From JABHIB01 sp964497715 (lineage in GTDB: Archaea > Nanobdellota > Nanobdellia > SCGC-AAA011-G17 > PNOQ01), in NCBI GenBank assembly GCA_964497715.1, contig CAZCDH010000005.1, positions 1-43,553 on the forward strand: DNA of 43,553 bases, in the 5' to 3' direction. Shown here piece by piece: positions 33,923-41,388 of the stretch (within the stretch, counting starts at the first letter, position 1; the number at the start of each line of letters is the position of its first letter). The notes under the pieces are model-generated. The model worked only from the letters and a program-made list of their open reading frames with translations. It searched no databases and was not told the origin of the DNA. Position numbers and translations under genes: made by a program.

Positions 33923-34957
33923 ATGAAAAAAAGAATTTGTTTTGTTACAACTTACTATGATTTTTCAAGAGCAAGAATGTTAAAATCTTATGAAAAAATG
34001 CTACCTAAGGATGTAGAAATTTTCTTAGTCTGTCAGAAAAATGAAAAAATAAAATTTAAAACAACAAGAGTAAAAAAATTCGAGTATTCTTCCAAAAAAC
34101 CCTTTGTAATGTTTGAATTAAATAAGTTTTGTAAGAAAAATAAGATAGATATTTTAACTAACTTATCAGGTGGACCGACAATGGCATTAACTATAGGAAT
34201 TGGAACAATTTTCAATAAAACAAAAAATATATTTTATGACCATGGAAATCCAAAAAAGAAAAACATGCTAATTCTATCAACATTCCAACTCATTTTAGAT
34301 AAAATATTGGTTTGTTCTCCAGATTTCTTAAATAAAATTAAGAAATATTTATTCTTAAGAAAACATAGAATCTTTTACCTTCCAATACCTACAGATACAA
34401 ATTTTTTTAAACAAATAAATAATAAAACAATGAGAACAGAATTGAACATAAAACTAACAAAAGATATAATAATTTCTGTTGGAAGGATAGAATATCAAAA
34501 GGGGTCAGATTTTCTTTTAAAATTAATAAAAAATAATCCAAAAAAGAAATTTATTTTAGTTAGCAACAACATAGAAACAAAATTTAGGGATGAATTAAAA
34601 AATTTAAAAAATTATATTATTCTTTCAAATATTTCAACAAAAGAATTAATTAAATATTACAATATTGCAGATATATGTGTCCTTCTAAGTAGAAGTGAAG
34701 GATTATCATATGTGCCAAGAGAATCAATGGCCTGTGGAACGCCCTGTATAGTCTCAGATATAGAATCATTAAGATTAATGAAACCTGCAATAAAAGTTCC
34801 ATTTGAAATAAATACTATTCAAAACAATTTAGATAAATTTTTTAATTTATCAAATAAAAAGAGAGAAGAATTATCAAAAAAAAGTAGAGAATTTATTGTT
34901 GAAAACTTTTCAGAAGAAACCTTGAAAAAAAATCACATAAAATATTTATTAGACTAA
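33923..34957 (+). CDS. Glycosyltransferase family 4
   Basis: The product has 344 residues of GT-B type. The N-terminus is ICFVTTYYDFSRARML. The donor-binding C-terminal half shows ISVGRIEYQKGSDFLL and the EX7E motif SEGLSYVPRESMACGTPCIV. Substrates are unknown; it probably adds one sugar to the lipid-linked glycan. It is convergent with the frameshifted methyltransferase, 2 bp apart. Confidence 0.9.
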   Translation: MKKRICFVTTYYDFSRARMLKSYEKMLPKDVEIFLVCQKNEKIKFKTTRVKKFEYSSKKPFVMFELNKFCKKNKIDILTNLSGGPTMALTIGIGTIFNKTKNIFYDHGNPKKKNMLILSTFQLILDKILVCSPDFLNKIKKYLFLRKHRIFYLPIPTDTNFFKQINNKTMRTELNIKLTKDIIISVGRIEYQKGSDFLLKLIKNNPKKKFILVSNNIETKFRDELKNLKNYIILSNISTKELIKYYNIADICVLLSRSEGLSYVPRESMACGTPCIVSDIESLRLMKPAIKVPFEINTIQNNLDKFFNLSNKKREELSKKSREFIVENFSEETLKKNHIKYLLD

Positions 34958-34959
34958 TA

Positions 34960-35453
34960 CTATTTTTTAACTTTTAGATCCACTATTATCTTTCCAATAA
35001 GGCCACCAATAAAAATGGACAATTTTTCTCTAATAACTTTTGGAAAAATCCTCCCTATAGTAGTAGGTTTTAATTTCAATAATTTAATTTCAAATTTTTT
35101 CTTTTTATCTAATCTAACCGTCTCATTCACAAAATGTTTAAAAGTCTCATCAGAAAAGTAATGTAAATGTTCCATATCATTATAAGAACCCTTATTATTA
35201 TAATAGCTCGTTATAATTTTAATTATAGCGCCATTTTTACAGATTCTATGAAGTTCATGCAAAACTAAATCTGGTTTCTCTAAATGTTCTATAATCATTC
35301 TCATATATATATATAGTCATAAGTATTTGATTTTATTGGATAAGGAAGTTTATTAAAATCGAAACTATTAGTTAATCTCTTATCTTTTTGTAGATCTACA
35401 TTATCCCATCCTCTCTTGATGTCATGTCCACAACCAAAATTGAGTTTTTTCAT
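34960..35453 (-). pseudogene. SAM-dependent methyltransferase, frameshifted in a TA repeat
   Basis: Two adjoining frames together make one small class I methyltransferase of about 163 residues. From ATG 35453 the first frame reads MKKLNFGCGHDIKRGWDNVD (motif I, LNxGCG), then LPYPIKSNTYDYIY and hits TGA. The second frame from 35304 continues MIIEHLEKPDLVLHELHRIC, then GAIIKIITSYY and HLHYFSDETFKHF, the expected downstream half. The break is inside a 13-nt alternating TA run; removal of one TA unit restores the frame. ATG 35453 is supported by a TATA box about 26 nt upstream. The gene may be phase-variable, recently inactivated, or an assembly error. Confidence 0.85.
35303..35315. repeat. TA-dinucleotide microsatellite at the frameshift
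   Basis: Thirteen alternating A/T bases (about six TA units) lie exactly where the methyltransferase frame is lost. Slipped-strand mispairing in such runs is a known cause of phase variation. Confidence 0.85.
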
Positions 35454-35474
35454 AAATCAATGAATATAGTTACC

Positions 35475-35484
35475 TTTTTAAAAA
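35475..35484. promoter_or_regulatory. Symmetric TATA element shared by divergent genes
   Basis: TTTTTAAAAA is centred about 26 nt from the methyltransferase ATG (35453, minus) and about 30 nt from the GT4 ATG (35509, plus). The start codons are separated by exactly 55 bp. One palindromic box may direct both transcripts. Confidence 0.55.
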
Positions 35485-35508
35485 TATGTATATAACATAT
35501 AATTAATA

Positions 35509-36621
35509 ATGAAATCAAAAAAAAAGATATTAATCCTAGTTCCATTTTCATCAGGAATCTGTGGAGTTTGGCAAAGGGCCAAAATTGAAGCAATAGAATT
35601 TAAAAAAAGAGGACACGATGTACGAATATTTTCTAGTAATGCTACAAAAGGTAGTAAAGAGAAGGCAAACAAAAAAGAATTATATCACGGAATTAAAATA
35701 AAAAGATTCCATTATATAAAATTAGGTGGAGAAAGTTACTTTAATTGGAATTTTGAAAAAGATGCAATCAAATTCAACCCAGATATAATAATTGCACATA
35801 ATTACCGGCAAATTCACACAGAAAAAGCACTAAGAATTGCTAAAAAAATAAAGGCAAAATGTTTTCTCGTTACACACGCACCATTTATTAAAAATAGGCC
35901 ATTAATTCCGAGAATTATTGTAGCAATTAAAGATCTGATAAATCCATTAAATAAATTCGATAAAGTTATTACCATAAGTAAATGGGAAATACCGACATTA
36001 TTAAAATTGGGGTGTAAAAGGGAAAAAATAATCCATATCCCAAATGCAATACCTTCGGAATTCTTTTTGCAAAAAAAAGAGATAGAACTAAAGAAAATAT
36101 TATATCTTGGAAGGATTCATCCAAGAAAAGATATAGAATTACTTATGAAAAGTTTCAATAATTCAAACTTAAAAAAAGGGTATGAATTAGAAATAGTTGG
36201 ACCAAGAGAGGGAGAATATTATAAAACATTGATTAACCTAAAGAATAAACTTAAATTTAAAGCAAATTTTTCAGGACCAATATTTGATTTGGAGAAAAAA
36301 ATAAAAAAATATGATAGTGCAGAGATATTTGTTCTACCATCAAAATTTGAACCATTTGGCATAGTGTTTTTAGAAGCTATGGCAAGAGGTAAAGTGATTA
36401 TAGCAACAAATACTCAAGGAGCAAATGAATTAATTGAAAGAAATAAAAGTGGGATAATATTCCAAATTGGTAATGAAGATCAATTAAAAAATATTTTTAA
36501 TAATTTATTACCAAATCAATCTGAAAAATTTAAGAAAAATTTAAAAAGTGGAGCAGAAAAAAGAGCTAAACAGTTTGAAATATCCAAAATAGTGGATAAA
36601 TGGGAAAAATTATTTTTTTGA
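35509..36621 (+). CDS. Glycosyltransferase family 4
   Basis: The product has 370 residues. The N-terminus ILILVPFSSGICGVWQRAKI holds the acceptor-side glycine loop. The donor domain has ILYLGRIHPRKDIELLMKSF and the EX7E motif FEPFGIVFLEAMARGK, followed by ATNTQGANELI. It likely extends the surface glycan. Its last 12 bp overlap the convergent sulfotransferase gene. Confidence 0.92.
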   Translation: MKSKKKILILVPFSSGICGVWQRAKIEAIEFKKRGHDVRIFSSNATKGSKEKANKKELYHGIKIKRFHYIKLGGESYFNWNFEKDAIKFNPDIIIAHNYRQIHTEKALRIAKKIKAKCFLVTHAPFIKNRPLIPRIIVAIKDLINPLNKFDKVITISKWEIPTLLKLGCKREKIIHIPNAIPSEFFLQKKEIELKKILYLGRIHPRKDIELLMKSFNNSNLKKGYELEIVGPREGEYYKTLINLKNKLKFKANFSGPIFDLEKKIKKYDSAEIFVLPSKFEPFGIVFLEAMARGKVIIATNTQGANELIERNKSGIIFQIGNEDQLKNIFNNLLPNQSEKFKKNLKSGAEKRAKQFEISKIVDKWEKLFF

Positions 36622-37314
36622 ATTTTCTGCCTTAGCTAAACTAATCACCGTAGAAGAACTAAACAGATAGAATAACTTAACTAAACCAACATAAATTTTA
36701 CGCCTAGAATACTGAAATATTCCTATCTTACTCTTCTCATTTTTACTTTCATGCATAGATACATTGAAATCGAAATTATAATTTTCAACATTAAGGAAAT
36801 CAGTAAGTTTTTCTAATTCAGAATTTTTTCCATCATTTAAATTATCTAGAGACAAAACATAAACATTTGAAAAATACTGCCTATAAATATTGATATAATA
36901 ATCAAAATTGCTATATTCCTTATAATCTTCATATACTTCATCCCATTTTGACATTGTGCTCCAAACAGATCTATTAAATTCATCTTTATTCCGTGTAATA
37001 AAAATTATTTTTATATCTCCAAGTTCTTTTTTAACTCTCGCAGCACTTGAAATATCTAATGCAGATAATATTGAGAAATCCATAACCACTTCCTTATTAG
37101 TTTTAAAAAAATCATAATACCAATTTTTAGATTTGAAATATCTTGGATTTATTATTTCTGGGTTTCCTAAAAAAAAATGATCTTTATTAAAATAATTTAT
37201 TTCCTTTATTTTTGGAATATAAATTTCAGGATGTTGAGTCAAAAGATGATATAAAAAAGTTGAACCTGATCTAGGAAATCCTGCAACTAAAACATTAGGT
37301 TTTTTTATATCCAT
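36610..37314 (-). CDS. PAPS-dependent sulfotransferase
   Basis: The product has 234 residues. The 5'-phosphosulfate-binding loop is VAGFPRSGSTFLYHLLTQHP near the N-terminus, and the 3'-phosphate-binding motif is IIFITRNKDEFNRSVWSTM around residue 100. Further family features are KEINYFNKD and the C-terminal FLNVENYNF. It should transfer sulfate from PAPS to a sugar hydroxyl, pointing to a sulfated glycan. No PAPS synthesis genes are in the window. Confidence 0.88.
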   Translation of the reverse strand: MDIKKPNVLVAGFPRSGSTFLYHLLTQHPEIYIPKIKEINYFNKDHFFLGNPEIINPRYFKSKNWYYDFFKTNKEVVMDFSILSALDISSAARVKKELGDIKIIFITRNKDEFNRSVWSTMSKWDEVYEDYKEYSNFDYYINIYRQYFSNVYVLSLDNLNDGKNSELEKLTDFLNVENYNFDFNVSMHESKNEKSKIGIFQYSRRKIYVGLVKLFYLFSSSTVISLAKAENSKK

Positions 37315-37383
37315 TTAAATCAAATCCAATTTTTATTTAATATTAAATCATTTATAAATATTCGTATAACTTGATTTTACAAA

Positions 37384-37755
37384 TCACTCTGCAGATGCAT
37401 GATTCATTTTTATATCTTTAAATCCATTACCTGTTTCTTCAGTTATTTGATTTTTTATAGAAACTCTCTGCTGATTGATATTTCTTATTTCTATTGCCCT
37501 TCTTCCAACTTCTTCTAATCCTAATTCTTTTTCTTTTCCTCTCCTTATATCGGATTCTAGATCCCAAATTTTCTTATTAATCTCATATAGCTCTGAAAAC
37601 CACTTATCTTTAATCTTTATACCTTTCTTTTCAAACTCATTTAAAGCGTTCTCATACTCATTATACTCTTTTTTTAGATGGGGCTCACCAATTCTTTCTA
37701 TTTTCAATTTTACTATAGTCATCCTATCTATTACTTCTGATAAATGCATTTCCAT
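37384..37755 (-). CDS. DUF6165-like small helical protein
   Basis: The product has 123 residues, mostly charged helix. The start HLSEVIDRMTIVKLKIERI, the middle LYEINKKIWDLESDIRRGKE and the end NINQQRVSIKNQI match what I recall of the DUF6165 family, which occurs beside glycosyltransferases in surface-polysaccharide clusters and whose biochemical role is unknown. No catalytic motif is visible. It is divergent from a GT2 gene across a 55-bp spacer with a palindromic TATA element. Confidence 0.7.
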   Translation of the reverse strand: MEMHLSEVIDRMTIVKLKIERIGEPHLKKEYNEYENALNEFEKKGIKIKDKWFSELYEINKKIWDLESDIRRGKEKELGLEEVGRRAIEIRNINQQRVSIKNQITEETGNGFKDIKMNHASAE

Positions 37756-37777
37756 TCTATCATTGATGGATATCCAA

Positions 37778-37789
37778 ATATTTAAATAT
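37778..37789. promoter_or_regulatory. Palindromic TATA box shared by divergent genes
   Basis: The 12-bp perfect palindrome ATATTTAAATAT is centred 28 nt from both ATG 37755 (minus) and ATG 37811 (plus). No other TATA candidate is as well placed for either gene, so one symmetric box probably serves both directions of leaderless transcription. Confidence 0.7.
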
Positions 37790-37810
37790 CTTTGTATAGT
37801 TCACTTATAC

Positions 37811-38698
37811 ATGTTAAGTATAATAATAACTTCCTTCAAAGAACCCAACACTATAGGAAAGGCCATAGATTCATTCTTACAACAAAAAACTAGTATTAAT
37901 TATGAACTAATAGTTTCTGCTCCAGATAAAGAAACTCAAGAGATTGTTGAAATTTATGCTAAAAAACACAAACAAGTTAGATTATTTAAAGATCCTGGAA
38001 AAGGGAAGAGCCATGCACTTAATTTATTATTGCCAGAAGTAAAGGGAGATATAATTATGTTAAGTGATGGAGATGTTTATGTTGGAGAAAATAGCATAGT
38101 TCCAATATTAGATGAGTTTAAAGATGAAAAAGTAGGGTGTGTTACTGGAAAACCAATTTCTTCAGATTCTCGTAAAAATAAATTCGGATATTGGTCACAT
38201 TTATTATGTAATGCTGCACATAGACTAAGATTAAAAAAAGCAAGAAAAAATGAATTTATTGAATGTTCTGGATATTTATGGGCATTCAAAAATAGAATCA
38301 TTGACAAATTTCCAAAAGGTGCTGCAGAAGATACAATCATCCCAGTATTATTTTATCTCAAGGGATTTGAAGTTAAATATGCCCCCTTATCTGAAGTATA
38401 TGTTAAATTTCCAACAAATTTTGAAGATTTTTTAGAACAAAAAAATAGAACTGCAAAGGGTCATGAAAGTCTATACAAATATGTCGATATAAATAAGGTA
38501 CCAAGAATGAAAACATTTAAGAATGAATTTTTTGGAGGATTTGAATTATTCAAATTTCCAAAAAATATCAAGGAATGTTGGTGGACATTCTTATTATTCC
38601 CACTTAGGCTTTATACTTGGACATCAGTATTCTATCAAACAAAAATAAAAAAAGAAGAATATAAAGATGGTTGGAAACGTATTGAAAGCACAAAATGA
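37811..38698 (+). CDS. Glycosyltransferase family 2
   Basis: The product has 295 residues from ATG 37811 (MLSIIITSFKEPNTIGKAID). The frame is open to 37475 but that part lies antisense to the DUF6165-like gene and upstream of the TATA box. GT-A motifs are LSDGDVYVG (metal-binding DxD), AAEDTII and QKNRTAKGHE. A C-terminal hydrophobic/aromatic segment (CWWTFLLFPLRLYTW) may associate with the membrane. It overlaps the kinase gene by 4 nt. Confidence 0.9.
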   Translation: MLSIIITSFKEPNTIGKAIDSFLQQKTSINYELIVSAPDKETQEIVEIYAKKHKQVRLFKDPGKGKSHALNLLLPEVKGDIIMLSDGDVYVGENSIVPILDEFKDEKVGCVTGKPISSDSRKNKFGYWSHLLCNAAHRLRLKKARKNEFIECSGYLWAFKNRIIDKFPKGAAEDTIIPVLFYLKGFEVKYAPLSEVYVKFPTNFEDFLEQKNRTAKGHESLYKYVDINKVPRMKTFKNEFFGGFELFKFPKNIKECWWTFLLFPLRLYTWTSVFYQTKIKKEEYKDGWKRIESTK

Positions 38699-39642
38699 TT
38701 GAAATGAAAACTTTAATTAATTTTATTAACAAATTTCCACAACAAAGAATTATGGTTGTAGGAGACGTCATGCTTGATAGATATATCGTAGGAAATGTTT
38801 CTAGAATAAGTCCAGAAGCACCTATTCCAGTTATCGAAGTAGAAAAAGAATTTAATAATCTTGGAGGGGCTGCAAATGTAGCATCTAATATTTCATCACT
38901 TAGTGGAAATGTCTCATTATTTGGATTTATTAGTTGTGATGATTATTCAAATCAACTAAAAGAATTACTTAATGAGAAAAAAATAGATTATTGGTTCGGA
39001 GAATCAAGCATTACTTCTCAAAAGATTAGAGTGATTGGAAATAATCAGCAATTTGTCAGATTAGATTATGAAGATAATTCAAATAAACAATTTAATAAAA
39101 CCCTTGAAAACAGATTATTAGAAGAGGCAAATAATTCAGACATGATAGTTATATCAGATTATGCAAAGGGAACAATAACAAAAAACTTAATAGATCTATT
39201 AAAAAACTACAAATCTAAATTAATTATAGACCCAAAACCAAAGAATTCTCAAATATATCCTAGTGCACTTTTATTCACTCCAAATGAAAAAGAAAGTTTT
39301 GAGATGTCTGGACATATAAAAGCAAATAGGGCAGGAATTAAATTAAAAAATAATCTCGAATCACATATCCTTATAACACGTGGAGAAGATGGCATGTTAT
39401 TAATTGATGGGGATACTTTGATCAACATTCCAACCTATGCTAGAGAAGTTTACGATGTTAGTGGAGCAGGAGATACAGTAGTAGCTTCATTAGCTTTAGC
39501 TTTAGCTTCCGGGGCAGATTTAAATAATTCTGCAATTATAGCAAACCATGCTGCAGGAATTGTAGTTGGGAAAAAAGGAACATATTCTGTTAATGTTGAG
39601 GAACTAAAGGCAAGAATATATAATTTTTCAAAAAAAGACTAA
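38695..39642 (+). CDS. HldE/RfaE-type heptose-7-phosphate kinase domain protein (PfkB family)
   Basis: The product has 315 residues and covers only the kinase half of bacterial HldE. Start region MVVGDVMLDRYIVGNVSRIS, then PEAPIPVIEVE and NLGGAANVASNISSL are typical of that family. The catalytic PfkB signature is YDVSGAGDTVVASLALALA. The usual cytidylyl/adenylyltransferase domain is absent, and no GmhA, GmhB or HldD homologue is recognised nearby. It probably phosphorylates a heptose or similar sugar-7-phosphate for glycan synthesis. ATGA overlap with the GT2 gene implies co-transcription. Confidence 0.87.
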   Translation: MIEMKTLINFINKFPQQRIMVVGDVMLDRYIVGNVSRISPEAPIPVIEVEKEFNNLGGAANVASNISSLSGNVSLFGFISCDDYSNQLKELLNEKKIDYWFGESSITSQKIRVIGNNQQFVRLDYEDNSNKQFNKTLENRLLEEANNSDMIVISDYAKGTITKNLIDLLKNYKSKLIIDPKPKNSQIYPSALLFTPNEKESFEMSGHIKANRAGIKLKNNLESHILITRGEDGMLLIDGDTLINIPTYAREVYDVSGAGDTVVASLALALASGADLNNSAIIANHAAGIVVGKKGTYSVNVEELKARIYNFSKKD

Positions 39643-39644
39643 AT

Positions 39645-40583
39645 TTAAAGATTATTCTTGATAAATCTTTTTTTAAGTTTAGGAGATAAAATAATTAACA
39701 TTAACCCAAGCATAATATAATTAGCCAAGATAATAAGAGAATAAACAGAAAGTACAAGAGTTAAATCAATATTCAATTTTCCATAAAGTAATAATACAAA
39801 AAACTCTCTAACTCCAACACCATTTGAAGTTATTGGGATAATTGAAGTAAGTATCCCTATAGAAGTTATAAAAAATATAGGAAAGAAATTAATAGATTCA
39901 TTAAAAAATAAATTAAAAAATAAATAAAAAATACTTGCATTCAATAAAAGTTTGAAAATTGTAATAGATATATTCAAGGAAATATGTCTTTTTTTTGTTT
40001 TTAAATAATTAAAAAAAGTAGTATGAAATCCCTTAAAGAAAATAGAATATTTTCTTAAGATGAATTTTCTAATAAAACTTCTAATTCCCCAAGAAGAAAG
40101 AATAACGAAAAAAAGTACAACTAATAAACTAAGAATAACTAAAAGCAAAAGGGAATCGATTAAACCAAAAAATATCAAAAACCCAATAACTGAAAACATA
40201 CCAAGAATAACTAATGTGATTAATTTATCTAATAAAAAAACAGTCGTAGTTTTCTTTGGTTGAACTTTATCTTTTAAAAAATAAACTAAGGAAGACTCTC
40301 CAAGCTTTCCTGGGACTATAAAAGATAATATCCAACTATAAATATATGAAGAAAACAAGACTTTGAACTTAAGATGTTTGACAAGTGGACGCAATAAAAC
40401 TTTCAAATTAATTACAGCAACCAACATATCCAAAAAAACAAATATAAAAAGAATAATCAAAAATGATATCGGAACAGTCAATAACACTCCGTAAACTTCT
40501 GAAAATCCAATCTTATAAAACAATAGTGCTATGATTATAAATCCTATCAATACTCTTAGTAATTTGAACAGTACATTTTTCAT
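39645..40583 (-). CDS. LPG-synthase-TM/UPF0104-type polytopic membrane protein
   Basis: The product has 312 residues with about 8-9 hydrophobic segments. The family motif is IVPGKLGESSLVYFLKDK, and SNGVGVREFFVLLLYG lies near the end. Members of this group (flippase-like domain, related to the membrane part of AglD and of MprF) occur beside GT2 enzymes and are thought to act in transport or transfer of lipid-linked sugars. The DPM1-like GT2 gene lies directly opposite, 100 bp away. The start is supported by TTTTTAAAT at 40605-40613. Confidence 0.85.
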   Translation of the reverse strand: MKNVLFKLLRVLIGFIIIALLFYKIGFSEVYGVLLTVPISFLIILFIFVFLDMLVAVINLKVLLRPLVKHLKFKVLFSSYIYSWILSFIVPGKLGESSLVYFLKDKVQPKKTTTVFLLDKLITLVILGMFSVIGFLIFFGLIDSLLLLVILSLLVVLFFVILSSWGIRSFIRKFILRKYSIFFKGFHTTFFNYLKTKKRHISLNISITIFKLLLNASIFYLFFNLFFNESINFFPIFFITSIGILTSIIPITSNGVGVREFFVLLLYGKLNIDLTLVLSVYSLIILANYIMLGLMLIILSPKLKKRFIKNNL

Positions 40584-40604
40584 GATTTAACTAAAGGGGA
40601 ACAA

Positions 40605-40613
40605 TTTTTAAAT
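40605..40613 (-). promoter_or_regulatory. TATA box of the LPG-synthase-TM gene
   Basis: Reads ATTTAAAAA on the coding strand, 22-30 nt before ATG 40583. The divergent GT2 has a weaker candidate, CTTAAAAG, at 40648-40655. Confidence 0.5.
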
Positions 40614-40683
40614 CTTCTTAATAATAAGTAAAATTAAATCCAATAAACTTAAAAGTAAACATTTAATCAAGATTATATAAAAA

Positions 40684-41388
40684 ATGAAATATGACCTGTC
40701 GTTAACTATCCCATTTTATAATGAAGAAGATTGTGCAAAAGAAGTAATAGAAGAATTAGTCAGAGTATTAGAATCAAATTCAACAAATTATGAACTCATT
40801 CTTGTAGATAACGGATCAAGTGATAAAACTTTAGAGATTTTACAAAGTTTATCAAATGAAAGATTAAAAATTTTGAAATTATCTCCAAATCGAGGTTTTG
40901 GAGGCGGAATACTTGAAGGTTTAAAGGCATCAAACGCAAAATATTTAGGATTTACTTGTGGAGATGGTGAAGTATCCTCAGAAGACACATATAAAGTTTA
41001 TAATCGATTAATCAAAGGAAATTCTGAAATCTGTAAAGCAATAAGAACTTCTAGAACAGATAATTTTCTAAAAATAATATATTCTAAATCATACAATGTA
41101 CTAGTAAAATTATTCTTTAATCTTAGAATAAAAGATATTAATGGGTACCCTTTAATAATGAAAAAAACAGTATATGAATCTTTAAGTCTTAAAGAAAGAG
41201 ATTGGTTATTTAATCTAGAGATTTTATATCAAGCCAAAAAACAAAACCTAAATGTCGAAGAAATAATAATAAAACATAGAAGAAGAGTTAGTGGAAAAAG
41301 TAGTGATTTTTCATTTTCTAACTTATTAAAACCAATTCAACCATTTTTGCTAATGTATTATTTTTTAAAATATAGGTTAAAAAATTAA
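40684..41388 (+). CDS. DPM1-like glycosyltransferase family 2
   Basis: The product has 234 residues. SLTIPFYNEEDCAKEVIEEL, then LILVDNGSSDKTLEIL and LKLSPNRGFGGGILEGLKAS are standard for dolichol-phosphate sugar synthases. The metal motif region reads FTCGDGEVSSEDT, not the usual DADLQ, a conservative but notable change. No membrane helix. It probably makes a dolichyl-phosphate-linked sugar used by the GT39-like enzyme encoded convergently. Confidence 0.88.
   Translation: MKYDLSLTIPFYNEEDCAKEVIEELVRVLESNSTNYELILVDNGSSDKTLEILQSLSNERLKILKLSPNRGFGGGILEGLKASNAKYLGFTCGDGEVSSEDTYKVYNRLIKGNSEICKAIRTSRTDNFLKIIYSKSYNVLVKLFFNLRIKDINGYPLIMKKTVYESLSLKERDWLFNLEILYQAKKQNLNVEEIIIKHRRRVSGKSSDFSFSNLLKPIQPFLLMYYFLKYRLKN

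Noticed and set aside
37475..37810. N-terminal extension of the GT2 gene
   Set aside because: It lies antisense to the DUF6165-like gene and upstream of the shared TATA box; GT2 homology begins at MLSIIITSFKE.
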